DNA of 22,588 bases from CAYYGL01 sp964471235 (GCA_964471235.1 CAYYGL010000070.1:1-22588); one strand, 5' to 3'; shown: positions 8,792 to 16,775, counted from the stretch's first letter. The notes: generated from the letters alone by a model not told the origin. Translations and numbers: made by a program.

Positions 8792-9898
8792 ATGAATCCT
8801 CTGTTAAAAAAAATCCAATTGGTGTCCAAGCTGCCGGCGTTTCATGCATTTCGGGCGCTGGGCGCACCTGCCATTTACCCGGTGAATATAACCATCAGCC
8901 TGTTGTATTCCTGTAATTCCCGCTGTAAGACCTGCAATGTTTATTTAAAACGGGTAAATAATTTTACTGTCGAGGAGTACGATAAACTGTTCCGCAACCT
9001 GGGTCATGCTCCTTACTGGTTTACCTTCAGCGGGGGGGAGCCGTTTCTGAGAAAGGATATTGCCGAGGTGGTCAAAACCGCCTACCGGAGAACCGAGCCG
9101 GGGATTATCAACATTCCCACCAATGGAAGTTTGTATCATCGAATGTATGAGCTGGTGCATGAGATTGTGGAAGGGTGTCCCAATTCGGAAGTGATTATTA
9201 ATCTCTCATTAGATCAGTTGGGCGAGAAGCACGATGAAATCCGGGGCTTTAAAAGCAATTTTGAAAGAGCCATGAAAACATACGAGAACCTGAAAAAGCT
9301 GCGACGGTATCCCAACTTTACCCTGGGGATTCATACTGTTATTTCCAATTATAATGTAGCTGACTTCAAGGAGATTTATGAAGGATTAATTCAGTTGGAG
9401 CCGGATTCTTACATTACGGAAATCGCCGAAGAGCGAGTGGAGTTGGGCACGATTGGGGAACCGATAACGCCGCAGGTGGAACAGTATTCGGAAGCGGTCG
9501 ATTTTTTGCGTGGCGAGATGCGGAAGCGGAAGCAAAAAGGGGTGGCTCAAATTGCTCAGGCGTTTCGTTATGAATACTACCAGTTGGTAAAGCAAATCCT
9601 TATGCAGCGCACTCAGGTCATTCCCTGTTTTGCCGGGGTAATGTCTGCCCAGGTTTCCCCGGATGGGGATGTCTGGCCCTGCTGTATCCGTGCCGATTCC
9701 ATGGGAAACCTCCGGGATCATAATTATGACTTTAAGAAAATCTGGCGCAGCAGCCAGGCAGCCCAAATTCGCAAAAGCATCCGGAATAAGGAATGTTACT
9801 GTCCCCTGGCGAACGCCAGCTATACCAATATGCTGGCTTCTCCGAAAACCCTGGGAAAGGTGATGAAAAACCTGTGGAATTGGGATGAAAAATCTTGA
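8792..9898 (+). CDS. radical SAM protein with SPASM-like C-terminal domain
   Basis: A 368-residue iron-sulfur enzyme. The radical SAM cluster motif is C41-x3-C45-x2-C48, followed by GGEP (81-84), which contacts the methionyl part of SAM. The C-terminal part has a SPASM-like cysteine set (C279, C297, C298, C335, C337) around VSPDGDVWPCC and a short GNLRD segment, which would hold one or more auxiliary 4Fe-4S clusters. Such proteins modify peptides, sugars or lipids by radical chemistry. The gene is monocistronic, downstream of a terminator and convergent with the next gene, so context does not reveal the substrate. No small precursor peptide gene is visible beside it. The ribosome binding site is weak; the ATG at 8780 is out of frame and stops at once. 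Confidence 0.87.
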   Translation: MNPLLKKIQLVSKLPAFHAFRALGAPAIYPVNITISLLYSCNSRCKTCNVYLKRVNNFTVEEYDKLFRNLGHAPYWFTFSGGEPFLRKDIAEVVKTAYRRTEPGIINIPTNGSLYHRMYELVHEIVEGCPNSEVIINLSLDQLGEKHDEIRGFKSNFERAMKTYENLKKLRRYPNFTLGIHTVISNYNVADFKEIYEGLIQLEPDSYITEIAEERVELGTIGEPITPQVEQYSEAVDFLRGEMRKRKQKGVAQIAQAFRYEYYQLVKQILMQRTQVIPCFAGVMSAQVSPDGDVWPCCIRADSMGNLRDHNYDFKKIWRSSQAAQIRKSIRNKECYCPLANASYTNMLASPKTLGKVMKNLWNWDEKS

Positions 9899-9990
9899 CC
9901 CCCGCCCCGTTCAGCACAAGCGTGAAACATATCAGCCTCTTTGACAGGAGCTGACACCGGACCATCCTTCCCATTTTTCTCCTTACCTTA

Positions 9991-12066
9991 CTAATCATAC
10001 CCTACAATCCGTTCCCCGGCACCGCAGGGGGTAAAGCGCTCGCTGAAACCCTTTATTTTTACATCGGCGATATGATGCCCGGTAATGATCTCTGCCAGGC
10101 GAATCCGGGCGGCGAGGATATCTTCCACGTTGTTGGTAAACCAGAAATCCCGGGAATGGGAGCGGCGGCGGTATTTGGTGCTTTTGGCAGGACCGATTTT
10201 TACCATGCGCTTTAAAATCTCCCGGGTCGCTTCGGGGTCTTTTTGCTCTGCCAGCCGAATATAATCGAAATCATTCACCGCATTGCGCCACAACTTTACC
10301 CGGTGACTGGCCAGGGCACCCAGAAAACCCAAATTCTGACCTGTATAAAACACATTACCCTCATAGGAGGAGCTTTTCTGGTGATTGGGATCGGAAGTGC
10401 GCATGCCTAATTTGAAGATTACCCTGCCCTGTAAACCCATTCGGGCGGCTATAAAGCCCTCCCCGGCAAAATTGCCGTAATGCCCGGCGAGGGGGCTTCC
10501 CGTTCCGGCAGTGCTGTAAGTCATCATTTTTACACCCGGCGCCCGGTATTCGTCCAGAAGATGCTGGGCGCCGGCAGCATGACTGGTGCTGATCACCCAA
10601 TGATCCACCACGCCTTTTAAATACCGGTCGGCGTGATCCCGGTTGTACCCTTTGCTTTTGTAACAGCGGGTCGGTTTTCCTGCCGGGGTTAAAAAACGGT
10701 CGCAGTTGAAATGCCCGATATCCAGCCGGTTGGCGATATGCAGACCCTTTTCCGCCGCCCCGGCAAAGGCTCTCCGGGCAAGCCGGAACAGGTAGCCCAA
10801 CCCCCGGTAGTCGGTTAAGCTGGTGGGCTCATCTAACTTCCAGGGCGTACGGTTGCGCTTTGCGTTCGGCTTTTGATTATAGAATACCTGGAATGTGGTA
10901 TGTGTCCACCCTTTTTCCGCAAAATGATCCAGGTACTGGTGAGCAATCGTCTGAAAACTGTTTTCAAATTCTCTAAGACGTGCATCGCTTCCGGGACCCG
11001 CCGGGATAACGTTTTTAAACGGGCGGAAATCAAACTGCTTTTCCGGTCGGCTTTCGCAAACATAAGGGTAATTGATATTGAACGGCAGCAGGAAATGCGC
11101 CGGGGGTGCGCCGAATTTATTCAATCTGCCTTCCAATATCGGGGCAAAAAAATCATCCCATTCCGAATAACTTATAATATGTGCCTGCGCCCCGGTCCCG
11201 GCAACCGGATAGGCGTGGGTGGGGTTCCCCCGCTGACTGCGATAGGGCAGCACATTCACAAAACAGCGGTTATCAAATGCTAATTGATATACCTGGTAAT
11301 TAATGCGTTTCGCCTGTTCGGGCATAACACGCGCCGGTTTGCCCAAACCATCCCCATTGATTCTTGCTTTCATCCCAAAACCCTTTGATGGCATCCCATA
11401 GGAAAGAAACTCGAAGGCAAAGGTGGGTTGGTTGGGCAGGGTAAAATCGAATACGGTCAGAGAAACATTCAGCCGGGCGATTTCTCCGATGGTGTTATGA
11501 ATTCGCAGGATGCCGTGGTAATTCCCTGCCGGAACATTTTTGGGCACCCAGACTTCCAGCAGCATCACCCCCACCCGGTTATCCGGCCGGGGGATGCCCG
11601 CAAAACCGATGGGAATATCGAACTTCCGAATGCCGTTCACGCTGCCGTCCAGCGGGATGATCAAATCCGGGAGAAAACCGAAATCCTCATGATGGATCCA
11701 GGCAACTGCGCTGAATGTTACCCGGTTTGCCGGAATGGCTGCCGGTCCCTGTAATCCCTTGAGTTCCGCTGCAAAGCCCTTTCCGCTGCGGGGGATGACA
11801 ATCTGCACCGCTACCTCTTCATTCCGGGCGGCGTATAGGTAAATGGTGCCACTCCCGGCATCCCAGTGCCCGTTATGGTGTTTCAGCTCCCCCAAATCGC
11901 CGCCTACCAGATCTTGCGCCGTTCCATCGGGTCGGATGGCATAAACATCGCTGACCACGAACACTTCCTGTGACCGCATGGTAGAAAGGCACAATATTGC
12001 CGTGAATAACACATAAAACCAATTCCCTGTTCTCCCCATCTTTTTACCCATCACTTTCCGCTTCAT
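9991..12066 (-). CDS. secreted GH123/DUF4091-like putative glycoside hydrolase
   Basis: A 691-residue protein with an N-terminal signal-type segment (residues about 14-32, ending near RSQ). Residues 35-210 are beta-rich, with the pattern of the N-terminal sandwich of DUF4091/GH123 proteins (VPAGNYHGILRI, then LPNQPTF). The middle is a probable barrel with the LDEP motif (411-414), as in GH123-type enzymes. Near residues 588-605, SHRVKLWRNAVNDFDYIRL matches the family's C-terminal segment. GH123 members are glycosaminide hydrolases acting on glycosphingolipids or related glycans, but many DUF4091 proteins are uncharacterised. Start is uncertain: ATGs at codons 1, 6 and 10 all precede the signal segment and none has a strong ribosome binding site. 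It is convergent with the radical SAM gene, so it is probably a single-gene unit. Confidence 0.72.
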   Translation of the reverse strand: MKRKVMGKKMGRTGNWFYVLFTAILCLSTMRSQEVFVVSDVYAIRPDGTAQDLVGGDLGELKHHNGHWDAGSGTIYLYAARNEEVAVQIVIPRSGKGFAAELKGLQGPAAIPANRVTFSAVAWIHHEDFGFLPDLIIPLDGSVNGIRKFDIPIGFAGIPRPDNRVGVMLLEVWVPKNVPAGNYHGILRIHNTIGEIARLNVSLTVFDFTLPNQPTFAFEFLSYGMPSKGFGMKARINGDGLGKPARVMPEQAKRINYQVYQLAFDNRCFVNVLPYRSQRGNPTHAYPVAGTGAQAHIISYSEWDDFFAPILEGRLNKFGAPPAHFLLPFNINYPYVCESRPEKQFDFRPFKNVIPAGPGSDARLREFENSFQTIAHQYLDHFAEKGWTHTTFQVFYNQKPNAKRNRTPWKLDEPTSLTDYRGLGYLFRLARRAFAGAAEKGLHIANRLDIGHFNCDRFLTPAGKPTRCYKSKGYNRDHADRYLKGVVDHWVISTSHAAGAQHLLDEYRAPGVKMMTYSTAGTGSPLAGHYGNFAGEGFIAARMGLQGRVIFKLGMRTSDPNHQKSSSYEGNVFYTGQNLGFLGALASHRVKLWRNAVNDFDYIRLAEQKDPEATREILKRMVKIGPAKSTKYRRRSHSRDFWFTNNVEDILAARIRLAEIITGHHIADVKIKGFSERFTPCGAGERIVGYD

Positions 12067-12184
12067 GTTTTACTTTTTACGGTTGATGAATTGTGATTAC
12101 TCTCGTCAATTTAACCAATCTTCCTTGCATTTATCCCCCATTGATCAAAAAAAATTAAATCGGTTTTTTTACCGGGAACTATGC

Positions 12185-12194
12185 TATATTTTTG
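12185..12194 (+). promoter_or_regulatory. possible promoter -10/-7 element for the 12262 gene
   Basis: TATATT (12185-12190) overlaps TATTTTTG (12187-12194), which fits both a sigma-70 -10 and the TAnnTTTG element of Bacteroidetes-type promoters. It lies about 70 bases before the ATG. No good -35 or -33 box was found, so this is a weak call. Confidence 0.25.
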
Positions 12195-12261
12195 GCTCTC
12201 AAAAAACTGTCGGATAATAATAAACCCGAAAAACATAGTTGAGTAAGGAGGAAGTTGTAGA

Positions 12262-13425
12262 ATGGAATATTACCGTTACGGAAGGTCTTTGGTGCCGGCG
12301 GGCGGGGTCTTTGATGATGCCGAAAGCGCCCTGGAATTTGCCAGCAGCAACGAACAGGAGGTATTGGTAGAACAAATTCAGAATCTGAACTTTTCCATGG
12401 ATGATGAAGGGCTGCTGCAGGTGCTGATTAACAACAAACGGCATTTTATCTCTCACCCCGCTTTAAAGGATTTGTGCAAGCTGTTGAAGGTACCTGCCAG
12501 CTACATCAATAAATTTCCCGGGCGCCACCTGGTGCTGGAAAATTTGAACAACAATCCCTATTTGATTGATAATTCCGATAACATCAAATTGGTCATCTGG
12601 GCGGGCGAAGAGCACCCGGTCATTACCGGGGTGCTGCCGGGGAATGATCCTGCCATGCCTTTGAAAGAGTATCTCTCCATCCTGATTGATGGGGATGTTT
12701 TCGACCGTGAGACGACTCAACTGGATCAAATCGCCATTACCGGGGAGGAAATTGCCCTCTACTTTTTTCTGCCGGAGGAAATCACCCGGGAAGGATTCAG
12801 CTTTTCCGGCGGCTTTGCCATCCATTATTCACCGACCCGGGCAATTGATAGCGAAATCCATCCCTTTTTCAAGATGACCGTGGTCGCATCTACCGGGGAA
12901 CCATTCGATTTTGATTTCGAGAGTCCGAAAAAACAGCATATCATCAAGCGCAAGAAAGATGATTTCCTGAGCAAGACCCTGGAGCTGAGTCAACAATATA
13001 CCGGGGAGGATTTGGGAAGCAGTTTTGAAGAAGCCATTAAGTTCGGGATGGCAGCACGCAGTCAGGACGCGGTGAAGTATTCCCTGCTCAAGTTTTTCAA
13101 AACCAAAGCGATGTCCATTTATAATTACAGCGGTGTGAAAGTGGAAGGTGCTGCGGTTGCCGATGAGATCATCCCGGAATACAACGAGTTTTTCTTTGAA
13201 AATAAGGAAAACTTGAAGGAGATGGAGCCTTATGCTGCCAACAATATCCAGGTTCACTTTTACCTGCCTATCTATTTTAACCGGATTTTCACCTTCCAGC
13301 CCAGCATCGAGAACCCCTATTTTCTGATTCGGTATCGAAAAGCAATTGGTGCCGCGCTGACCCGGGTGCTGGATGAGATTGGGGATCTGGTGGTGGACAG
13401 CGGGGTGGCTGAGACGGAAGAATAA
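12262..13425 (+). CDS. unrecognised cytoplasmic protein, weakly DUF932-like
   Basis: A 387-residue acidic protein without signal peptide or membrane segments. The start has an excellent ribosome binding site, AAGGAGGA at 12245-12252. Residues 60-96 (HFISHPALKDLCKLLKVP, then ASYINKFP and LVLENLN) resemble the segment seen in DUF932 phage/plasmid-associated proteins, where a helix is followed by a short Y-x-x-x-x-P turn. The rest was not recognised. No phage or plasmid gene is nearby. It is divergent from the GH123-like gene and convergent with the ferredoxin gene, so it is its own unit. A real gene is very likely; the function is unknown and the DUF932 link is only a resemblance by eye. Confidence 0.8.
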   Translation: MEYYRYGRSLVPAGGVFDDAESALEFASSNEQEVLVEQIQNLNFSMDDEGLLQVLINNKRHFISHPALKDLCKLLKVPASYINKFPGRHLVLENLNNNPYLIDNSDNIKLVIWAGEEHPVITGVLPGNDPAMPLKEYLSILIDGDVFDRETTQLDQIAITGEEIALYFFLPEEITREGFSFSGGFAIHYSPTRAIDSEIHPFFKMTVVASTGEPFDFDFESPKKQHIIKRKKDDFLSKTLELSQQYTGEDLGSSFEEAIKFGMAARSQDAVKYSLLKFFKTKAMSIYNYSGVKVEGAAVADEIIPEYNEFFFENKENLKEMEPYAANNIQVHFYLPIYFNRIFTFQPSIENPYFLIRYRKAIGAALTRVLDEIGDLVVDSGVAETEE

Positions 13426-13509
13426 AAGAAAGCTTGAGCGGGCAGGCAGGATCAACAAAACAATTTTAGGGAGTAATGAAGTTGTGGAGTTAAGCCCTGT
13501 GGCGGGATG

Positions 13510-13731
13510 TTACAATGTAACGGGGACCGTATCGTCTGCTTCTTCCGATGTAATTGCCGACACCGGGCAGGAGGCTTCACATGCCATACAGGTGACGGTG
13601 CAGGGAATATTCACTGCAATCGTATCGAAGGGGGTAATGAACCCGGTGAGCGGGCAGACCGCCACGCAAAGCCCGCAGTGAATGCAGGCATTCCAGTCAA
13701 TGTGAAATATGATGGGCGTTTTTCCTGCCAT
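13510..13731 (-). CDS. small 2[4Fe-4S]-type ferredoxin
   Basis: A 73-residue protein from the ATG at 13731. It has two cluster motifs: C16-x2-C19-x2-C22-x3-C26-P and C44-x3-C48-x2-C51-x3-C55-P, eight cysteines in all, enough for two 4Fe-4S clusters. The extra residue in the second motif (Cx3C, not Cx2C) is slightly unusual. A longer frame from a TTG at 13785 would add 18 residues without ferredoxin character and run into repetitive DNA, so I prefer the ATG, although no clear ribosome binding site precedes it. It lies 142 bases downstream of the flavoprotein gene on the same strand and is a good candidate for its electron donor or acceptor. FixX is the alternative comparison. Confidence 0.82.
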   Translation of the reverse strand: MAGKTPIIFHIDWNACIHCGLCVAVCPLTGFITPFDTIAVNIPCTVTCMACEASCPVSAITSEEADDTVPVTL

Positions 13732-13740
13732 GATGTTTGA

Positions 13741-13789
13741 ATCGTGAAGAATTAAACGTGAAACGTAATGAGTAACGAGTAACAAATGA
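13741..13789. repeat. degenerate heptamer-phased repeat tract
   Basis: Seven consecutive 7-base units on the plus strand: ATCGTGA, AGAATTA, AACGTGA, AACGTAA, TGAGTAA, CGAGTAA, CAAATGA. Six fit NNNRTRA and the other differs by one base. A unit of the same type (GCCATGA, 13727-13733) overlaps the ferredoxin start. To the right, CGGATTT and CAGATTT (13790 and 13804) are 14 bases apart, and TTCACAG/TTTCACAG follows. The unit is not a multiple of three and the tract is not coding. Confidence 0.6.
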
Positions 13790-13873
13790 CGGATTTCAAT
13801 TCACAGATTTTCACAGTTGATTACCAACAGCTCCCTTTTTCACCCTTCTTCCCATTTCCTTTGTTTATCACGG

Positions 13874-15034
13874 TCATACTTTTTTAAATTCCGAATCCGG
13901 TTGAAAATAGTTTGCCAGCGTTTCGTACAGAAGGCGGTCTCTCTCCGGCAATGGTTTCCGAAAGATCTCCCGTTTTAATCGGTAAATCTTTCGCATTGCC
14001 GTACCCATCGCCTCTTCCCAGCGTTGTTGATACCCCGATAAATTTTCTGATGTGGCAGGTTGGTTTTTTTGAAAAAACTCTCCCAGAAATCTTCCGGCAA
14101 TCATCCCGCTTTCCAGCGCGGTATGAATGCCGCCGCCGGTAATGGGGTTGACATGCCGGGCGGCATCCCCCACTAAGATGAGATTGTCAGCATACTGGCG
14201 CTTTAGCGGAGCGGCTAACGGCACACCGCCGCCCTGCACTTCAATAATATGACCGTTTTGAAAACGCTTTGCCAGGGGCGAATTTTTCAAAAAATTATCC
14301 AGGTGCCAGCGGGCGTCTTTTTCGGTAATGGTGCGAATTACTCCCAACCCTACCTCGGCATAACCCTTTCCTTTGGGGAAAACCCAGCCATAGCCACCCG
14401 GCGCCCACCGGTGCCCGGTGATGATCTCTAACAATCCCTCCGTTTCCACCCCATCCATCACATATTGTAAACAGGAGGCAATCTCAGCCAACCGAATATG
14501 GGTGCGCAGCCCTGCCCATTTTCCCACCTGCGATTGCACCCCATCCGCTCCCACAAGAATTCGCGTTCTAACGATTTGTTCAGTGCCAAACTGTTTCAAC
14601 CGCACCTCAAGGGATTGCGCATCGAGGCGGTCGAACCCCAGCGCTTCGGTTTTTAACCACACTTCGGCGCCGGCACGTTTCGCCCGGTTCATCAAATACC
14701 GATCAAACCGGCGCCGGTCCACCACATATCCCAATGGCTGCTCTTGATATGGCTGCGGCTTCAGTTCCCGGTAGTCAATATGGGTGGCGTTGCCGACACT
14801 ATCGTATATTCGGAATCCGTAAATAGAGGTGGAAATAAATTCTTCAGCGGGTATGACCCCCACAACCGCTAAGGCATGGGCGCTGACCGCACCGGAGCAT
14901 TGAATGGGTGCGCCTAACTCCTGGCGTTTGTCCACCAAAAGCACCTGTAAGCCGTGTTGAGCGGCATACCGCGCGGTAGTTGAACCGGCAGGACCGGCAC
15001 CAACGATAAGAACATCTACACTGCTCGGAATCAT
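13874..15034 (-). CDS. geranylgeranyl reductase/FixC-family FAD-dependent oxidoreductase
   Basis: A 386-residue flavoprotein. It has the N-terminal dinucleotide motif VGAGPAG (11-17), a conserved cysteine in PIQCSGAVS (C46), GADG (162-165) and the second FAD motif GDAARHVNPITGGGIHTALE (289-308). This set is typical of the geranylgeranyl reductase family (COG0644), which saturates isoprenoid chains of archaeal lipids, chlorophyll or quinones. FixC-like electron-transfer dehydrogenases share the fold. AAGGAAAG (15040-15047 on the minus strand) is a well-spaced ribosome binding site. A ferredoxin gene follows on the same strand, as expected because archaeal members need ferredoxin as reductant. 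Lipid or menaquinone side chains are the likely substrates; which one cannot be told. Confidence 0.87.
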   Translation of the reverse strand: MIPSSVDVLIVGAGPAGSTTARYAAQHGLQVLLVDKRQELGAPIQCSGAVSAHALAVVGVIPAEEFISTSIYGFRIYDSVGNATHIDYRELKPQPYQEQPLGYVVDRRRFDRYLMNRAKRAGAEVWLKTEALGFDRLDAQSLEVRLKQFGTEQIVRTRILVGADGVQSQVGKWAGLRTHIRLAEIASCLQYVMDGVETEGLLEIITGHRWAPGGYGWVFPKGKGYAEVGLGVIRTITEKDARWHLDNFLKNSPLAKRFQNGHIIEVQGGGVPLAAPLKRQYADNLILVGDAARHVNPITGGGIHTALESGMIAGRFLGEFFQKNQPATSENLSGYQQRWEEAMGTAMRKIYRLKREIFRKPLPERDRLLYETLANYFQPDSEFKKV

Positions 15035-15120
15035 CTCCGCTTTCCTTTTTATTGTCCCCTGTTGCCTGATGGAGCGGCTGCCGAAAGCAGTTCCCCATTA
15101 CCGAGGTTCACAACCGGTGT

Positions 15121-15149
15121 AATTTAATCTCCCCATTTCTTCCCGGCAA
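15121..15149 (-). promoter_or_regulatory. possible sigma-70-type promoter for the flavoprotein gene
   Basis: On the minus strand, TTGCCG and TAAATT are separated by exactly 17 bases, each matching consensus at four of six positions. It would give a leader of about 80 bases before the ATG at 15034. Confidence 0.35.
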
Positions 15150-15363
15150 GCATCCTTCAAAAGCCAAAACTTGTGATAAGCGGGTGAAAGTTACCCTAAT
15201 AAGCTACATCCGAAAATGGAATGTAACAAGATATTTCCGGTGGCGGGGTGAATCCGGTTACAGTGAGCATACTTTTTGGAAAAAAAATCTGACGGGGAAA
15301 AGGGTTCGCTGCGGTCCGCTATCCCCTGAGGTTGGTTCCCAATCCATTGTTTTTTTCGCTTAC

Positions 15364-15392
15364 TTGCAAAACTGTTTGATATGGCATATAAT
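15364..15392 (+). promoter_or_regulatory. sigma-70-type promoter for the T9SS metallo-beta-lactamase-fold gene
   Basis: TTGCAA (15364-15369), a 17-base spacer and a perfect TATAAT (15387-15392). The predicted start of transcription near 15400 leaves a leader of about 38 bases before the ATG at 15438, which has GGAG at 15427-15430. Confidence 0.65.
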
Positions 15393-15437
15393 GTGCAACA
15401 CCACTTGTTTTTGACAATAAAGAAACGGAGAGATAAA

Positions 15438-16604
15438 ATGAAAAATTTGCCCGGGGTGTTTGTTATCCTGTTGTTTGTTCTAACCGACTTACTTGCGGCG
15501 CAATCCCTGGTATTCGGAACCGAAGAAATTGTTCCCAACCAAATTTACGTGGTGCATAGCGGCATGAGTAGAAATAACCAGCTAATCAATACCTCCAATA
15601 TTTACGTAATTAAGGGGTTGACAGACAGCGTATGGATTTTTGGCACCGGCTATGGCGACCGCAGTGTACTGCCGGTAGATACCAGCGATGTGCTGTACTA
15701 CCGGGGCGACCGGGATGCCACCCGCAATGCCATTGATGATGCCCTGCAGGTAGATAGCATCATCACCAATTTTTTCGGTATTGCTCGCACACATGCTCGT
15801 CTGATGTTTTTTGCTCCTCATTTTCATCTCGATCATATTAATGATGAATTTATCGCCGCCTTACTGGATTCATTGCACTATCCGCTATCCCTGTCCGCTA
15901 TATTCATTCATCAACAGGATTACCAGGGCGCAATCTGTAATACACCATGCTGCGGTGACTTTCCCTGCAACAGTAATTCCCAATTTTTCGGAGCGCCGTT
16001 TCACCAACCATGGGATCCACAATACCTGAACCTGTTCCAAGTTGTGGGCAGCACCTCCGACCAATGTAATGATCCGGTATTTCAGTTTCAATCTCCCGTG
16101 GGAAATTGGGTGGTTAAAAAAGGTCGGGATCGTCAGGATGGCGGGCATACAGACGGGGCGGTGAATCTGGATAATGCCAATCTCCTTTTCCGTATCTTAG
16201 GTGCTTATGCTCCCAATCCCTGCCCGGTCTCCTCGAATTGGTATATTTTCCCCATTCACGGCAACATCAACATTCCCCCGGTGGCCATTAGTGAAAGAGA
16301 GCTTCCAACGAAGCAGTTTGCATTGCATCAAAACTTCCCCAACCCGTTTAACCCTTCCACAACAATTGTTTATGAACTCGCCAAACCATCGCACGTTGTG
16401 CTAAAAATTTACAATAATCTCGGTCAGGAGGTACGGGTTTTGGTACGGCAATTTCAATCTCCCGGCAGAAAATCGGTTTCCTGGGATGGGAGGGATGAAA
16501 CCGGACTGTCGGTTAGCGGCGGGGTCTATTTCTCCCGCTTAACCGTATTCCAATCCCGGCAGATCGTTTTCACCGATACCCGGAAATTGGTTCTGGCAAA
16601 ATGA
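15438..16604 (+). CDS. secreted metallo-beta-lactamase-fold protein with T9SS-type C-terminal tail
   Basis: A 388-residue exported protein. I take the ATG at 15438, not the one at 15381: it gives a clean signal peptide ending near AAQ, has GGAG seven bases upstream, and the 15381 ATG lies inside the promoter. The HFHLDH sequence (128-133) is the HxHxDH metal-binding motif of the metallo-beta-lactamase fold. H237 in GGHTDG and H274 in PIHGN are candidates for the remaining ligands. A cysteine-rich insert (C168, C171, C172, C177, with C210 and C262 further on) suggests disulfides outside the cell. The tail has NFPNPFNPST (299-308) and WDGRDETGLSVSGGVYF, a T9SS-type sorting domain. Hydrolytic substrate is unknown; family members include lactonases, phosphodiesterases and beta-lactamases. 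Confidence 0.85.
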   Translation: MKNLPGVFVILLFVLTDLLAAQSLVFGTEEIVPNQIYVVHSGMSRNNQLINTSNIYVIKGLTDSVWIFGTGYGDRSVLPVDTSDVLYYRGDRDATRNAIDDALQVDSIITNFFGIARTHARLMFFAPHFHLDHINDEFIAALLDSLHYPLSLSAIFIHQQDYQGAICNTPCCGDFPCNSNSQFFGAPFHQPWDPQYLNLFQVVGSTSDQCNDPVFQFQSPVGNWVVKKGRDRQDGGHTDGAVNLDNANLLFRILGAYAPNPCPVSSNWYIFPIHGNINIPPVAISERELPTKQFALHQNFPNPFNPSTTIVYELAKPSHVVLKIYNNLGQEVRVLVRQFQSPGRKSVSWDGRDETGLSVSGGVYFSRLTVFQSRQIVFTDTRKLVLAK

Positions 16605-16611
16605 TGTTCAT

Positions 16612-16648
16612 CCGATTGGGAGAGAACCGTTGTGATTTTCTCAATTGG
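16612..16648 (+). terminator. possible hairpin ending the T9SS metallo-beta-lactamase-fold transcript
   Basis: CCGATTGGGAGA (16612-16623) pairs with TCTCAATTGG (16639-16648) over ten base pairs, with a two-base bulge and one G-T pair. It begins eight bases after the stop codon but lacks a T run, so termination is uncertain. Confidence 0.3.
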
Positions 16649-16775
16649 TGGAATTTAACTGGACGTGCGTTCGACCTCACCTGAAATAGCACCCAAATGA
16701 ACCCCACCTTATTGCATCCCAATCAAAATCCCGGATAGTCTCCCGAAAAAAAATGTCCAATTCACATATTTTCTC

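Larger units (their letters stand above)
15035..15437. other. divergent intergenic region
   Basis: About 400 bases between the flavoprotein and the T9SS metallo-beta-lactamase-fold gene. It holds a promoter-like pair on each strand (15121-15149 minus, 15364-15392 plus). GGGGA and TCCCC arms near 15294-15328 enclose a GCGGTCCGC hairpin, and another short hairpin (CTGC-TTTCG-GCAG type) lies in the flavoprotein leader. A 76-codon frame at 15184-15414 overlaps the plus promoter and shows no family features. Confidence 0.4.

Noticed and set aside
9932..9954. bidirectional terminator between the radical SAM and GH123-like genes
   Set aside because: TCAG-CTC pairs with GAG-CTGA over only seven bases with a bulge, and neither side has a T run.
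13374..13740. plus-strand frames overlapping the ferredoxin gene
   Set aside because: They are antisense to a frame with two complete 4Fe-4S cysteine motifs, which is far stronger evidence for coding on the minus strand.
15294..15328. riboswitch-like fold in the divergent intergenic region
   Set aside because: There are nested short arms, but no conserved core of any riboswitch class that I can recognise.
15184..15414. 76-codon plus-strand frame in the divergent intergenic region
   Set aside because: It starts with GTG, runs through the TATAAT promoter of the next gene, and its composition is not protein-like.
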